NCBI RefSeq assembly: GCF_030814835.1
Contig: NZ_JAUSVS010000001.1
Coordinates: 997,001-1,061,000, forward strand
DNA from: Caulobacter ginsengisoli
GTDB taxonomy: Bacteria; Pseudomonadota; Alphaproteobacteria; Caulobacterales; Caulobacteraceae
DNA: 64,000 nt
Direction of reading: 5' to 3'
Of the stretch, positions 19,086 through 28,108 are shown in pieces; position 1 is the stretch's first letter; the number at the start of each line of letters is the position of its first letter. The position numbers and the translations under genes were made by a program. The notes under the pieces are model-generated. The model was not told the origin of the DNA, ran no database searches, and saw only the letters and a program-made list of their open reading frames with translations.

Positions 19086-19718
19086 ATGCCGACCCTCGAC
19101 ACCTATCGCAAACAGGCCAAGCTCCTGATGCGCTGGCATCGCGAGCAGAACTATTCGCTCGGCGGCAAGGTGCGGCAGGTCCCGCGCCTGGCAGACCTGA
19201 CCGACCGCCAGGTGCTGGACGCCCCCTTCCCGCTGGCCCTGGCCCAGGAGGTGGTCGCGGCCGAGGCCGGCTTCGACAGCTGGGCCGCGCTCAAGGCCGG
19301 GGCGGGTGAAGCCAAGCCCGCCGAACCGCCCGCCGCTGAGCCCGTCGTCCAGTCGGCCACCCCGATCTTCTTCGTCAGCGACGTGACGGCCTCGGCGGCC
19401 TTCTATCGCGACCGATTGGGGTTCGAGATCGACTTCCTGCATGGCAAGCCGGCCTTCTACGGCTCGGTGTCGCGGGGCGGCGCCTGCCTGCATCTGCGCC
19501 ATGTCGACCATCCGGGTTTCGCGGAGTGGGCGGCGCGGGAAGAGTCGGTGATCCTGGCCACCATCGAGGTCCAGGGGGTCAAGGCGCTGTTCGACGCCTA
19601 TGCGGCGGCCGGGGTGGCGTTCGCCCAGAAGCTCACCCGCCAGGCCTGGGGCGGCCTCGACTTCCAGGTCCGCGACCCGGACGGCAACGTCTTCTCGTTC
19701 GTGGAATACCGCCGCTAG
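19086..19718 (+). CDS. VOC/glyoxalase-fold protein with N-terminal helical domain
   Basis: 210 residues. The C-terminal part (about 90-210, SATPIFFVSDVTASAAFYRDRLGF to DPDGNVFSFVEY) is a single vicinal-oxygen-chelate domain like bleomycin-resistance proteins. The N-terminal about 70 residues (YRKQAKLLMRWHREQNYSLGG, FPLALAQEVVAAEAGFDSWAALKA) is a helical domain also seen ahead of ankyrin-repeat or glyoxalase domains in other bacteria. The ATG at 19086 has GGAG 9 bases upstream. Its 3' end overlaps the convergent gene by 4 bases. A sequestering protein for a toxic small molecule is possible but not shown. Confidence 0.75.
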   Translation: MPTLDTYRKQAKLLMRWHREQNYSLGGKVRQVPRLADLTDRQVLDAPFPLALAQEVVAAEAGFDSWAALKAGAGEAKPAEPPAAEPVVQSATPIFFVSDVTASAAFYRDRLGFEIDFLHGKPAFYGSVSRGGACLHLRHVDHPGFAEWAAREESVILATIEVQGVKALFDAYAAAGVAFAQKLTRQAWGGLDFQVRDPDGNVFSFVEYRR

Positions 19719-20473
19719 GTCGGGCAGGCGCGGACGATGCGGTCGCGCTCGGCGTCGAGATAGGCCAGCAGTTCGGGATCGACCGGATCGACGCCGTCCC
19801 TGTCGACATGGCGCGACGGTCGCGGTTCCAGGAAGGCGTCCTTGAACTCGAGCGAGCGGCGGACGGCGGTGAAGTCCTTCGGGTGGGCCAGGCAGAGGGC
19901 CGCCAGCCGGACCAGGGCGGCCTCCAGGTCCTCGACATACTCCGGCTCGTAGTCGAAACCGGTGAGGTTGCTGGCCTCCCAGTCCGGGTCGCCCTGGGCG
20001 AGGCGGGCGAACCCGCTCTTGCGCAAATAGGCTGAGATCGGCCCATCGACGCCGGTAGCGCGCTCGGCGCTGAACGCGCCCAGCAGATCGGCGAAGTGGA
20101 TCGAGCGGCGTTGGGCGATACGATGATCGACCCGACGAAGTTGCATGCGCGAGATGGTGAAGATGGCGTCGGTCGTCGTGGCGTCGGGCCGCCCGCGGCT
20201 CTGCCGCCAGCAGGCCAGCCGCTCGGCGTCGCTGTCGTCCAGGATTCGAACCGGCACGACCTGGATGACGAGGTCGCCCAGGTCGACATCCTCGGCCTCG
20301 ATGGCCTTGCGCACCAGATCCGGGTTTCCAGCGTCCTTCTCGATCCGCTCCAGCAGCGGACGGCAGGAGGGCGCCAGCGGCTTGGGATTGTCCTCGTCGT
20401 CATACTGAGCCCACGCCGGAACGGCCGCCAGCAGGATGGCGGACACACCAACCAGACAAGCCAAACGGATCAT
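19715..20473 (-). CDS. Hypothetical secreted protein
   Basis: 252 residues with a clear signal peptide (about 1-22, ending AVPAWA). The mature protein is rich in Asp/Glu/Arg and mostly helical by composition. It has two cysteines in the first half (SCRPLL, ERLACWRQ) and a third in AALCLAHPKD. I see no known domain. It overlaps the convergent VOC gene by 4 bases and sits 72 bases downstream of pyrE on the same strand. Secretion to the periplasm is inferred from the leader; function is unknown. Confidence 0.7.
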   Translation of the reverse strand: MIRLACLVGVSAILLAAVPAWAQYDDEDNPKPLAPSCRPLLERIEKDAGNPDLVRKAIEAEDVDLGDLVIQVVPVRILDDSDAERLACWRQSRGRPDATTTDAIFTISRMQLRRVDHRIAQRRSIHFADLLGAFSAERATGVDGPISAYLRKSGFARLAQGDPDWEASNLTGFDYEPEYVEDLEAALVRLAALCLAHPKDFTAVRRSLEFKDAFLEPRPSRHVDRDGVDPVDPELLAYLDAERDRIVRACPT

Positions 20474-20545
20474 TGCCAGCCTCCCACGCCGGACCCTTAG
20501 ACGGGAGGATAGTTCAGAACCCGAAAACCGGCCAGCAGGCCCGAC

Positions 20546-21130
20546 TCACCCCGCCAGCCTGCGGCTGCCTGGATCGGTGGTGGGGATCGCCGCCAGCGCC
20601 GGCGGCAGGGCGTCGGCCGGATAGGCGGGGACCTCCAGGCTGGCCAGAGCGACCAAAGGCACGCCGACATCGGCCTTGCCGCCCGAGCGGTCGACGATGC
20701 AGGCCGCGGCGATCACCGTGCCGCCGGCCGCCTGGATGGCCTGGATGCATTCGCGGGAGGAGAGACCCGTGGTGACGATGTCCTCGACCATGACCACCTT
20801 CTCGCCGGGCTCGACCGTAAAGCCCCGCCGCAGCTTGAAGATCCCGCCCTCGCGCTCGACATAGAACGAGCGGACGCCCAGGTGGCGGGCGGTCTCGTAG
20901 CCCGGGATGATGCCGCCGACGGCCGGCGAGATGCAGACGTCCGGTTGGCCCACCTCGGCGACGATCCTGGCCGCCAGCGCCTTGCAGAGCCGCTCGCAGC
21001 GGTCCGGCTCGGCGAAGACCAGGTTCTTCTGCAGGAAGACCGGGCTGTGCAAGCCGCTGGAGAGGATAAAATGGCCCTCGCGCAGAGCGCCGGCCGCGCG
21101 GAATTCGTCCAGGACGTCTTGGGTGTTCAT
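20546..21130 (-). CDS. pyrE: Orotate phosphoribosyltransferase
   Basis: 194 residues from the ATG at 21130; a GTG six codons upstream is less likely. The PRPP-binding motif [14 protein letters not shown] (around residues 115-128) and [13 protein letters not shown] of the orotate side are present. It makes orotidine 5'-phosphate from orotate and PRPP in pyrimidine synthesis. The first 10 residues precede the usual [11 protein letters not shown] start. It is probably an independent transcription unit between the small secreted gene and a divergent pair of membrane proteins. Confidence 0.94.
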   Translation of the reverse strand: MNTQDVLDEFRAAGALREGHFILSSGLHSPVFLQKNLVFAEPDRCERLCKALAARIVAEVGQPDVCISPAVGGIIPGYETARHLGVRSFYVEREGGIFKLRRGFTVEPGEKVVMVEDIVTTGLSSRECIQAIQAAGGTVIAAACIVDRSGGKADVGVPLVALASLEVPAYPADALPPALAAIPTTDPGSRRLAG

Positions 21131-21195
21131 GGGCGCTGATTTAGCCACAGCCGATCCGCCATGCTAGCCTCGGTTTGGGAACAACGGGGGCGATC

Positions 21196-21873
21196 ATGTC
21201 AGCTGCGCGTTTGAGGGCCTTGCTGGCCGTGTTGGCGGGTCTCGCCACTCTGGCGATCTTCGCCCATTTCGCCGCCCTGCCCCAGGTGGCGTTGGCGATG
21301 CTGCCCAAGTGCTTCGCCCAGGCCGACATCATCCAGTTCGAACTGGCCGGCACACAAGACCAGCTGGCGGCGGTCTTCCCGGCCGGCTGCCGGTCGCTGG
21401 CCGTGCCGGCGATGGACGCGGTGAACCGCTGGGACATCAAGGCCTTCATCCCCGCCTACACGGCCTTCGCCATCCTGGCGGCCATCTGGCTGGGCTATCG
21501 GCAGAAGCGCTGGATGGTCGCCGCCGTGGTGGTCGCGCTGCTTGCCGCCTTGTGCGATCTGCTCGAGACCACGACGCTGCTGAAGCTGTCGCACAGCCTG
21601 GATAGCCCCGGGACGATGCTGACCACGCTGTCGATCGGCGCCTGGGGCAAGTTCGGCCTGCTGGCCGTGCATGCCGCCCTGTTGATGTGGATCGCCTATC
21701 GCGACAAGCGCCGGATCCTGGCCGCCCTGCTGCTGCTGATCCCGCCCGCCACCGCCCTGGCCGCCTTCGACCACGAACGCTATGCGGCGGTGATGAGCAC
21801 CACGACCCTCATCGCCTGGACGGCGATGATGCTGCTGGCGGCGCGGGAAACCATCTGGCCGAGATCCGCCTAG
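21196..21873 (+). CDS. Hypothetical membrane protein A of a tandem pair
   Basis: 225 residues. The N-terminal membrane segment (about 5-27) is followed by a loop of roughly 60 residues with two cysteines (MLPKCFAQ, FPAGCRS) that would face the periplasm. Four more hydrophobic segments lie at about 92-112, 118-138, 160-180 and 185-222. Conserved-looking polar residues lie in helices (ALCDLLETTTLLKLSHS). The ATG has GGGGG 7 bases upstream. The last base of its TAG is the first base of the GTG start of protein B, so translation is coupled. No known family is recognised. Confidence 0.72.
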   Translation: MSAARLRALLAVLAGLATLAIFAHFAALPQVALAMLPKCFAQADIIQFELAGTQDQLAAVFPAGCRSLAVPAMDAVNRWDIKAFIPAYTAFAILAAIWLGYRQKRWMVAAVVVALLAALCDLLETTTLLKLSHSLDSPGTMLTTLSIGAWGKFGLLAVHAALLMWIAYRDKRRILAALLLLIPPATALAAFDHERYAAVMSTTTLIAWTAMMLLAARETIWPRSA

Positions 21874-22583
21874 TGGCGGGCCGGTGGAAAGCCGCCACCG
21901 TCGTTGTGGCGGGTCTGCTGACCCTGGCCGCATCGGCCGGTTTTCTGGTCCTGGGGTTCGGCGCTGTCGGCGCGTCTCCCTGCGATGTCGATCTGCGGCT
22001 CGCCGCTCTTGAGAGCGCCCGCACTCAGAACCAGGCGGCGATGGCGATTGGCGATTGCTCCTCCGAACTCGCGGCGTATGGCGCCGACGTCTACGGCTGG
22101 GAGGCTTTGGCCTTCACCCCCGCCTGGGTCCTGCTGGCGCTGGCCCTCACCGCCTATGTCGCGCGAGGCTGTCCCCGCTGGTGGCGGCTGCTCGGCTATG
22201 CCCTGCCCCTGGCGGCCGCGGCGGCGAACATCGTCCTGGCGCAGAGCCGGCTGAACATGGCGCAGGAGGTGATCGTCGCCGCCGACCCGAACCGCCTGAT
22301 CGACCTGAGCTTGTGGATCAAAGGGGCCGCCCTGCTGGCCCATGCGGCATTGCTGATCGTGGCGTGCCTGCGCCAGCAGCCCGCGCGCACATTGCTGGCC
22401 ATCTGCATGGGCGGCGCCGCCCTGCTCGCCGTGTTCTGGGTGTTCGATCCGGCGACCTGGTCAAATCTCGCCTTCGCGATCTGGACGCCGGCGGTCCTGC
22501 TGGCTTGCAAGGAGGCTTGCCTGCCTAGCCCAGCGCCCGATCCGCCGTATCCACGCTGGGACAGGCCCGCAGCGCCGCCATGA
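21873..22583 (+). CDS. Hypothetical membrane protein B, apparent paralogue of protein A
   Basis: 236 residues from GTG at 21873. The layout copies protein A: one N-terminal membrane segment, a cysteine-containing loop (SPCDVDL, IGDCSSELAAYG), then four hydrophobic segments. W-x(3)-AFxPAW-like residues follow the loop, and LWIKGAALLAHAALLIV parallels AWGKFGLLAVHAALLMW of A. The two were probably made by an old duplication. The 3' end overlaps the convergent rel gene by 59 bases. Function is not known; the coupled start suggests a heteromeric membrane complex. Confidence 0.7.
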   Translation: MAGRWKAATVVVAGLLTLAASAGFLVLGFGAVGASPCDVDLRLAALESARTQNQAAMAIGDCSSELAAYGADVYGWEALAFTPAWVLLALALTAYVARGCPRWWRLLGYALPLAAAAANIVLAQSRLNMAQEVIVAADPNRLIDLSLWIKGAALLAHAALLIVACLRQQPARTLLAICMGGAALLAVFWVFDPATWSNLAFAIWTPAVLLACKEACLPSPAPDPPYPRWDRPAAPP

Positions 22584-24783
22584 TGTTGGTCAGGTGGCGG
22601 TTGTCCTTCACCTCGACATCGAAATCGACGTCGAAATAGTCGGACTGGCGGTGGTGCATATTGAGATTGAGGATGTTGCCGCCGGCCTCGCCGATGATGG
22701 TGCAGGCCTCGCCCAGCACCCCCGGCGCATCGCGGATGGTGGCGCGGATGCGGGCCAGGCCCAGGGCGTTGCGCTCGGCCTCGGCGGTCCAGCGCAGGTC
22801 TCGCCAGAGGTCCTCGCGGTCCTCGTAGTCGGCCAGGCGCGGGCAGTCGATGGTGTGGACGGTCAGGCTCCTGTCGGGCTGCTTGATGCCGACGATGCGG
22901 TCGCCCGGCACCGGGCGGCAGCAGACATCCAGGCGAACCCGGGTATGGGCGGTGACCCCGCCGCCCTGCACGAAGGCCGCGGCCGAGTCGGCGTCGATGG
23001 CCTGGCGTTCGCCCAGGGCCTTGATCTCGCCGGCGTCCAGGTCGGGGAACAGCACCTCCAGCACCTGCTGGGGCCGCACCCTGCCCCGGCCGACCGCATC
23101 GTAGAGTTCGTCCTCGCTGGCCAGGGCGAACCGCTCCAGCGCCGGCCGCAGCGAGACGGTGCGCGACTTGCCGGCCCGCTGGATGGCGGCCTCGAACGCG
23201 GCGCGGCCGGTCTTGAGGAACTCGCCCTTCTCGGCCTGGCGCATATGGCGGCGGATGGCGGAGCGGGCCCGGCCGGTCACCGTCAGCGACTGCCAGTCGC
23301 CGTGCAGCTCGCGGTTGGGGCCGCGGATGACCTCGACCACATCGCCGTTCTGCAGGACGGTGCGCAACGGGCGCGGCTCGCCGTTGATCTTGGCCCCGAT
23401 GGTCTCGTCGCCCAGCAGGGTGTGGACGGCATAGGCGAAATCCAGCGGCATGGCCCCGCGCGGCAGGGTGATCAGCCGGCCCTTGGGGGTGAAGACGAAC
23501 ACCTGGTCGAGGAACATCTCCAGCTTGGCGTTCTCGACCAGCTCTTCGGAGTCGCCGCCATGCTCGAGCACCTGAACCAGCTGGCGCAGGTTGGCCAGCG
23601 GGTCGCGGCCGCCCTCGGCCTCCATGGCCTCCTGGTCGAAGCCGTAGCTGTGGTTCTTGTAGCGCCAGTGGGCCGCCACGCCGTCCTCGGCCACCCGGTC
23701 CATGTTCTCGGTGCGGATCTGCATCTCGATCCGCATGCCCTTGGCCCCGATCACCGTGGTGTGCAGCGAGCGGTAGTTGTTGCGCTTGGGCGTGGAGATG
23801 AAGTCCTTGAACCGCTCGGGCACGCAGGGCCAGGCGCGGTGGATCAGGCCCAGGGCCCGGTAGCAGTCGGCGTCGCTGTCGACGATCACCCGGAAGGCGT
23901 AGATGTCCGACAGCTGGGAGAAGCCGATCGATTTGCGCTGCAGCTTGCGCCAGATCGAGAAGGGATGCTTCTCGCGCCCGAACACCCGGGCCGGAACGCC
24001 GTCGTCGACCAGCAGCTGCATGATGTCGGCGCTGACCTTGTTGACGGCCTTGCCCTGGTCGGCCCGCAGGGTGTCCAGCCGGCGCAGGATGGCGTTGCGG
24101 GCCACCGGGTTGAGCTGCTCGAAGGCCAGCTCCTCCAGCTCCGAACAGATGCGGTGGCAGCCGATGTTGCGGGCCAGGGGCGCGTAGATGTCGAGCGTCT
24201 CGCGGGCGATGCGTTCGCGCTTGGCCGGCTGCTTGATGAAGTTCAGCGTCCGCATGTTGTGCAGGCGGTCGGCCAGCTTGACCATCAGGACCCGGACGTC
24301 CTTGGAGATGGCCAGGATGAACTTGCGCAGGTTCTCGGCCTGGCGGGCGTGCTCGGCGGCGAACTCCAGCTTGGAGAGCTTGGTGACCCCCTCGACCAGC
24401 TCGGCGATCTCGGCCCCGAACAGCTTTTCGATATCGGCCTGGCTGACCTCGGTGTCCTCGATGACATCGTGCAGCAGGGCGGTGACGATGGTGGCGGTAT
24501 CCAGCCTGTAGTCGGTCAGGATGCCGGCCACCTCGATCGGGTGGGCGAAATAGGGGTCGCCCGAGGCCCGCTTCTGCGAGCCGTGCATGCGGACGGCATA
24601 GACATAGGCGCGGTTCAGCAGCGCCTCGTCGGCGTCCGGCTCATAGGCGCGAACCCGCTCGATCAGCTCGAACTGGCGCAGGAACTTGGGACCGGCGGCT
24701 TTTGGCGGCGTAGGGGCGAGTTTGGGGGTGGCGGGCTTTTCCGCCGTCAGAGGTGCGAGAGGGTCTGTGCCTTCTGGGCTCAG
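22525..24783 (-). CDS. spoT: Bifunctional (p)ppGpp synthetase/hydrolase (Rel/SpoT), apparent CTG start
   Basis: 752 residues if started at CTG 24783. Domain order is HD hydrolase (HDVIEDT near 106), RelA_SpoT synthetase ([12 protein letters not shown] to [15 protein letters not shown] EMQIRT), TGS, helical, and C-terminal ACT. The upstream in-frame codons read [23 protein letters not shown], the normal Rel N-terminus, but contain no ATG, GTG or TTG before the in-frame stop. The CTG overlaps the rpoZ TGA as CTGA, with AGGAGG seven bases before it. The first ATG (24588) would delete the start of the HD domain. The enzyme sets ppGpp levels in starvation. rpoZ-rel is a conserved pair. Confidence 0.9.
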   Translation of the reverse strand: MSPEGTDPLAPLTAEKPATPKLAPTPPKAAGPKFLRQFELIERVRAYEPDADEALLNRAYVYAVRMHGSQKRASGDPYFAHPIEVAGILTDYRLDTATIVTALLHDVIEDTEVSQADIEKLFGAEIAELVEGVTKLSKLEFAAEHARQAENLRKFILAISKDVRVLMVKLADRLHNMRTLNFIKQPAKRERIARETLDIYAPLARNIGCHRICSELEELAFEQLNPVARNAILRRLDTLRADQGKAVNKVSADIMQLLVDDGVPARVFGREKHPFSIWRKLQRKSIGFSQLSDIYAFRVIVDSDADCYRALGLIHRAWPCVPERFKDFISTPKRNNYRSLHTTVIGAKGMRIEMQIRTENMDRVAEDGVAAHWRYKNHSYGFDQEAMEAEGGRDPLANLRQLVQVLEHGGDSEELVENAKLEMFLDQVFVFTPKGRLITLPRGAMPLDFAYAVHTLLGDETIGAKINGEPRPLRTVLQNGDVVEVIRGPNRELHGDWQSLTVTGRARSAIRRHMRQAEKGEFLKTGRAAFEAAIQRAGKSRTVSLRPALERFALASEDELYDAVGRGRVRPQQVLEVLFPDLDAGEIKALGERQAIDADSAAAFVQGGGVTAHTRVRLDVCCRPVPGDRIVGIKQPDRSLTVHTIDCPRLADYEDREDLWRDLRWTAEAERNALGLARIRATIRDAPGVLGEACTIIGEAGGNILNLNMHHRQSDYFDVDFDVEVKDNRHLTNIMAALRACPSVDTADRALG

Positions 24784-25139
24784 TACCGCTCCTCCTGACC
24801 GCCGTCACGGTCGCTCTGCAGGGCGCGGATCAGTTCCTGTTCGCTCATCTGCATGTGGGTCGGATCCGACAGCAGGGCGATGGTTTCCGCCTCTTCCTCG
24901 GCTTCCGAGCGCTCGTCGACGCGTTGCAGCGTCGTGATCAGATGTTCCTTCAGCGCCTCGTGATCGACCACGTCGTCGGCGATCTCGCGCAGGGCGCAGA
25001 CCGGGTTCTTGTCGTTGTCGCGGTCGACGAGCAGGGTGGCGCCGGCCGAGATGGCGCGGGCGCGATGGGCCGACAGCAGCACCAGGCTGAAGCGGTTGGG
25101 AACTCGTTCGACGCAATCTTCGACGGTGACGCGGGCCAT
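24780..25139 (-). CDS. rpoZ: DNA-directed RNA polymerase omega subunit
   Basis: 119 residues. The omega core (about 1-60: [34 protein letters not shown], and the ALREIADD helix) is followed by a longer acidic C-terminal tail ending EERY. Omega helps assemble and stabilise RNA polymerase and forms a ppGpp-binding site. Its stop codon TGA is shared with the apparent CTG start of rel, giving a coupled stringent-response unit. The C-terminal half of the gene carries the AGGAGG that would serve rel. Confidence 0.93.
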   Translation of the reverse strand: MARVTVEDCVERVPNRFSLVLLSAHRARAISAGATLLVDRDNDKNPVCALREIADDVVDHEALKEHLITTLQRVDERSEAEEEAETIALLSDPTHMQMSEQELIRALQSDRDGGQEERY

Positions 25140-25221
25140 GGAGACTCTCAGGTGGTGCTGGGAACCGGGCTACATAGAGATTTCGGGGCCATTGTGCAAT
25201 GCCGCATAGGGTTTGTCACCC

Positions 25222-26157
25222 TTAGTCGGGCGGGTGGAAGAGGATGGGTATGCGCACCGTGCCGCCGCCGACGGGCGAGCCGTCCCTGGCCAGGGGCTTC
25301 ATCCTGAATTTCGAGGTCACCTTGAGGGCCGCTTCGCCAAAGCCTTCGCCCTCCGGGGTCTCGGAGATCAGCGAGCAATAGACCAGCGTGCCCAGGCTGG
25401 TGACGTCGCAGCTGATGATCGCCTTGCCGGACAGGCTCAGCGTCCGGGCCCGCGCCGGATAAACCTTCTCCAGGTCCTCGCCCGAGGGGCGGCGCGTCCA
25501 GTCCGGCGAGGTGATCCTGGCCATGGGAAGCGGCGTCGGACAGGTCAGCGGCGTGGCGGCCAGCGCGCGAGCCTGAGCCATGGCCGTGGCGCCCAGGGCC
25601 TGGCGGGCGGCATTGTCGTTCCGCCAGGTCCAGCGCTCAAGGACCCTGCCGTCATCGGTGCGGATCGTCAGTTCGATCTGCCGCGCCGCCAGCACGACCG
25701 CGGGGTCCAGATTGACCCACATATCGAAGGCGAGCTTTGAGCCCGCGATCACGGGCTTGGCGTCTCCCGGTTGGACCGGGATCATCGGCTTGTAGAAGCG
25801 ATAGGCGAAGCTGCGGACGGGCGGGCCGCCATCGACCGAGGCTTCCAGCGTCAGGCTCTCCGCCTTCGCCTCCGTCGAGCCGGTGGCCTGGAGGCGGACG
25901 CGCCCCGGCAGGGCCGCCGACTGTCCGATCTCGTCGACGGGGCGATCCCATGCGGCCGCCGACAGGCTGAACCCCTCGGGCGATTTTACTGACCAGCTGT
26001 AGAGGGCGGTCTTGAACTGGCCGGCCGCGTCATAGGCCAGCGACACCTTGACCTCGCCGGCGGGCCCGCTGGCGGCGCCGTCGCAAAGGGTGTCGGCCTG
26101 GGCCGTTGTGTTCAGCGCGGCAAGGCCCAGGGCCAGACCGAGGATCAGGGCTTTCAT
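25222..26157 (-). CDS. Secreted protein with C-terminal TonB-like domain
   Basis: 311 residues. A signal peptide is at about 1-20 (ending AQADT). The C-terminal about 90 residues hold a TonB_C-like fold with VYPARARTLSLSGKAIISC, then GEGFGEAALKVTSKFRMKP. A paralogous short protein at 29445 shares this pattern, including the SCxVT..G.L..C cysteine pair. There is no N-terminal membrane anchor or Pro-rich linker as in classical TonB, so an energy-transducing role is doubtful. It lies between folK and rpoZ. The middle 25-200 region is beta-rich and of no recognised family. Confidence 0.72.
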   Translation of the reverse strand: MKALILGLALGLAALNTTAQADTLCDGAASGPAGEVKVSLAYDAAGQFKTALYSWSVKSPEGFSLSAAAWDRPVDEIGQSAALPGRVRLQATGSTEAKAESLTLEASVDGGPPVRSFAYRFYKPMIPVQPGDAKPVIAGSKLAFDMWVNLDPAVVLAARQIELTIRTDDGRVLERWTWRNDNAARQALGATAMAQARALAATPLTCPTPLPMARITSPDWTRRPSGEDLEKVYPARARTLSLSGKAIISCDVTSLGTLVYCSLISETPEGEGFGEAALKVTSKFRMKPLARDGSPVGGGTVRIPILFHPPD

Positions 26158-26178
26158 CGCACGCTCCCCCAGGGTCGG

Positions 26179-26673
26179 TCAGGCTGACGGTGTGATGGGC
26201 CGGGCGTCAAGGCCGACCGTGGCGGCGGTTGCCAGTTCGGCGGCGCTTCGGTCCCGCCGAGGATGGCGCCAAGCGGGCCGCACCTGGGCCAGCGGGCCCA
26301 TCACGAACAGTCGCTCATGGGCCCTGGGGTGCGGCAGGGTCAGGCCCGGCTCGTCGAGGATCAGCTGGCCAAAGGCTACGATATCCAGGTCGAGGGTCCG
26401 GGCGGCGTTCACCTCGCCCCTCTCTCGCCCGAACGCCCTCTCGATCCGGTTGAGCGCCTCCAGCACCGCGCGCGGCGAGAGCGTCGTCTCGACAATGGCC
26501 ACGCCGTTCGTATAGGCAGGCGCCGTTGGATCGGGCCAGGCGGCCGATCGCCACCAGCCGGATCTGACCGTCACGGTCAGGCCCTCGGTGGCGAACATCG
26601 CCAAAGCCGCTTCCAGCAAGGCCGCGCCTGACGGGTAGGCTCCGGGCAGATTACAGCCCAGGGCGACGACCAC
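26179..26673 (-). CDS. folK: 2-amino-4-hydroxy-6-hydroxymethyldihydropteridine diphosphokinase
   Basis: 164 residues if begun at GTG 26673 (MVVALGCNLPGAYPS). A TTG at 26709 would add 12 codons of AT-richer, uncharacteristic sequence. The HPPK signature is visible: RTLDLDIVAFGQ with the metal-binding Asp pair and LTLPHPRAHERLFVMGPLAQ. It pyrophosphorylates 6-hydroxymethyl-7,8-dihydropterin from ATP in folate synthesis. It is divergent from the NYN-domain gene, with 49 bases between if GTG is used. That spacing is one reason for choosing this start. Confidence 0.9.
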   Translation of the reverse strand: MVVALGCNLPGAYPSGAALLEAALAMFATEGLTVTVRSGWWRSAAWPDPTAPAYTNGVAIVETTLSPRAVLEALNRIERAFGRERGEVNAARTLDLDIVAFGQLILDEPGLTLPHPRAHERLFVMGPLAQVRPAWRHPRRDRSAAELATAATVGLDARPITPSA

Positions 26674-26722
26674 AGCCGGTTCATTCTTGGTGTTGATATT
26701 TTCGCTCAAAGGTTTGACGCAA

Positions 26723-27322
26723 ATGACTTTCTATCCGACCGACCGTATGGCCCTGTTCATCGACGGCGCCAACCTCTACTCCCAGGCCAAGGCCCTGGGC
26801 TTCGACATCGACTACAAGAAGCTGCTGGACGAGTTCCGCAAGCGCGGCGTGCTGATCCGCGCCTACTACTACACCGCCCTGGTCGAGAACGACGACTACA
26901 GCCCCATCCGGCCACTGGTCGACTGGCTGGACTACAACGGCTTCACCCTGGTGACCAAGTCGGCCCGGGAATACACCGACAGCCAGGGCCGCAAACGCTG
27001 GCGCGGCGACATGGATGTCGAGATCGCCGTCGACATGCTGGAGATGGCGACCCACGCCGACCACCTGGTGCTGTTCTCGGGCGACGGCGACTTCCGCGCC
27101 CTGGTCGAGGCGGTGCAGCGCAAGGGCGTCCGCGTGACCGTGGTCTCCACCGTCAAGAGCCAGCCGCCGATGGTCTCGGACGACCTGCGCCGGCAATGCG
27201 ACAACTTCGTCGACCTGGCGGACCTGGGCGACATCATCGGCCGCCCCGCCCGCCCTGCCCCGCCGAGATTCCTGCAGGGCGAGCGCACCCGGGCCGAACT
27301 GGAAGCCGATGACGAACTCTGA
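26723..27322 (+). CDS. NYN-domain (LabA/DUF88) predicted ribonuclease
   Basis: 199 residues from the ATG at 26723. The PIN-like NYN fold has acidic residues in ALFIDGANLYSQ, RGDMDVEIAVDML and HLVLFSGDGDFRALVEAVQ, spaced as in metal-dependent RNases of the LabA/DUF88 group. A C-terminal basic/acidic tail follows residue 180. These proteins are thought to cleave or bind RNA in the cytosol, but substrates are mostly unknown. The last 14 bases overlap the uracil-DNA glycosylase gene, so the two are co-translated. Confidence 0.87.
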   Translation: MTFYPTDRMALFIDGANLYSQAKALGFDIDYKKLLDEFRKRGVLIRAYYYTALVENDDYSPIRPLVDWLDYNGFTLVTKSAREYTDSQGRKRWRGDMDVEIAVDMLEMATHADHLVLFSGDGDFRALVEAVQRKGVRVTVVSTVKSQPPMVSDDLRRQCDNFVDLADLGDIIGRPARPAPPRFLQGERTRAELEADDEL

Positions 27323-27944
27323 GCCGGCGCCCGACTGCCCGCTCTGCCCAAGGCTGGTCGCCTATCGGAACGTCAACGAAGCGGCCCACCCCGAGTGGTT
27401 CAACGGCGCCGTCCCCTCCTGGGGCGACCGTAACGGCCGGCTGCTGGTCGCGGGGCTGGCCCCCGGCCGCCAGGGCGCCAACCGCACCGGCCGGCCCTTC
27501 ACCGGCGACCATGCCGGCTGGCTGCTCTACGAGACCCTGGGCAAGCTCGGTTTCGCCGCCGGTGAGTTCCAGGCCCGCACCGACGACGGCCTGACCCTGA
27601 CCGACTGCTACATCACCAACGCCGTCCGCTGCGCCCCGCCCGGCAACAAGCCCGAGACCAGCGAAGAGAACACCTGCCGCCAGTTCCTCTCGGCCACCAT
27701 CGCGGCGATGCCGAACCTGAAGGTCATCGTCACCCTGGGCGACGTCTCGCGGCGCAATGTGCTGAAGGCCATCGGTCTGAAGGCCTCGGCGGGCATCCCG
27801 GGGCACGGCTCGGAGATGCAGGCCGGGCCCTACTGGCTGATCAACAGCTACCACTGCTCACGGCTGAACACGAACACCGGCCGCCTGACCCCGGCGATGT
27901 TCGAGGATGTGTTTCGCCGGGCGCGGGAGATGATCGAAGGATAG
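27309..27944 (+). CDS. Family 5 (UDGb-type) uracil-DNA glycosylase
   Basis: 211 residues. The catalytic loop GLAPGRQGANRTGRPFTGD (around residues 46-64) fits family 5 rather than the classical Ung motif. Cysteines in CPLCPRL, CYITNAVRC and NTCRQF fit the Fe-S cluster of this superfamily, and the H-containing motif near the C-terminus is NSYHCSRLNT. It removes uracil and deaminated bases from DNA. It overlaps the NYN gene by 14 bases. A 133-base inverted repeat follows 10 bases after the stop. Confidence 0.88.
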   Translation: MTNSEPAPDCPLCPRLVAYRNVNEAAHPEWFNGAVPSWGDRNGRLLVAGLAPGRQGANRTGRPFTGDHAGWLLYETLGKLGFAAGEFQARTDDGLTLTDCYITNAVRCAPPGNKPETSEENTCRQFLSATIAAMPNLKVIVTLGDVSRRNVLKAIGLKASAGIPGHGSEMQAGPYWLINSYHCSRLNTNTGRLTPAMFEDVFRRAREMIEG

Positions 27945-27954
27945 CTCGGCCTAA

Positions 27955-28087
27955 CTCCCTCCCCTTTATGGGGAGGGACGGCGTCGAAGACGCCAGGGTG
28001 GGGCTCCCACCTGTCAGGCAAATCACCCGGGTTAAGTTCCCCACCCGGGTCGCTGCGCGACCGTCCCTCCCCATAAAGGGGAGGGAG
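27955..28087. repeat. 133-bp element with 27-bp perfect terminal inverted repeats
   Basis: Positions 27955-27981 and 28061-28087 are exact reverse complements (core CTCCCTCCCC-TTTA-TGGGGAGGG). Each arm is also nearly self-palindromic around TTTA/TAAA. The interior holds a CACCCGGG/CCCGGGT pairing. It sits between the convergent glycosylase and thiolase genes and resembles a miniature repeat of Caulobacteraceae. It probably acts as a bidirectional terminator. No transposase is seen. Confidence 0.85.
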
Positions 28088-28108
28088 TTTCTTGGCCGCG
28101 TCTTTCGC

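Noticed and set aside
24588..24588. First ATG of the rel frame as its true start
   Set aside because: It would remove about 65 residues that match the normal Rel N-terminus, including the beginning of the HD domain. The CTG with AGGAGG fits better.
22594..24798. 734-residue plus-strand open frame opposite rel
   Set aside because: Antisense shadow of a well-supported gene. Repetitive Leu/Gly/Val/His composition only.
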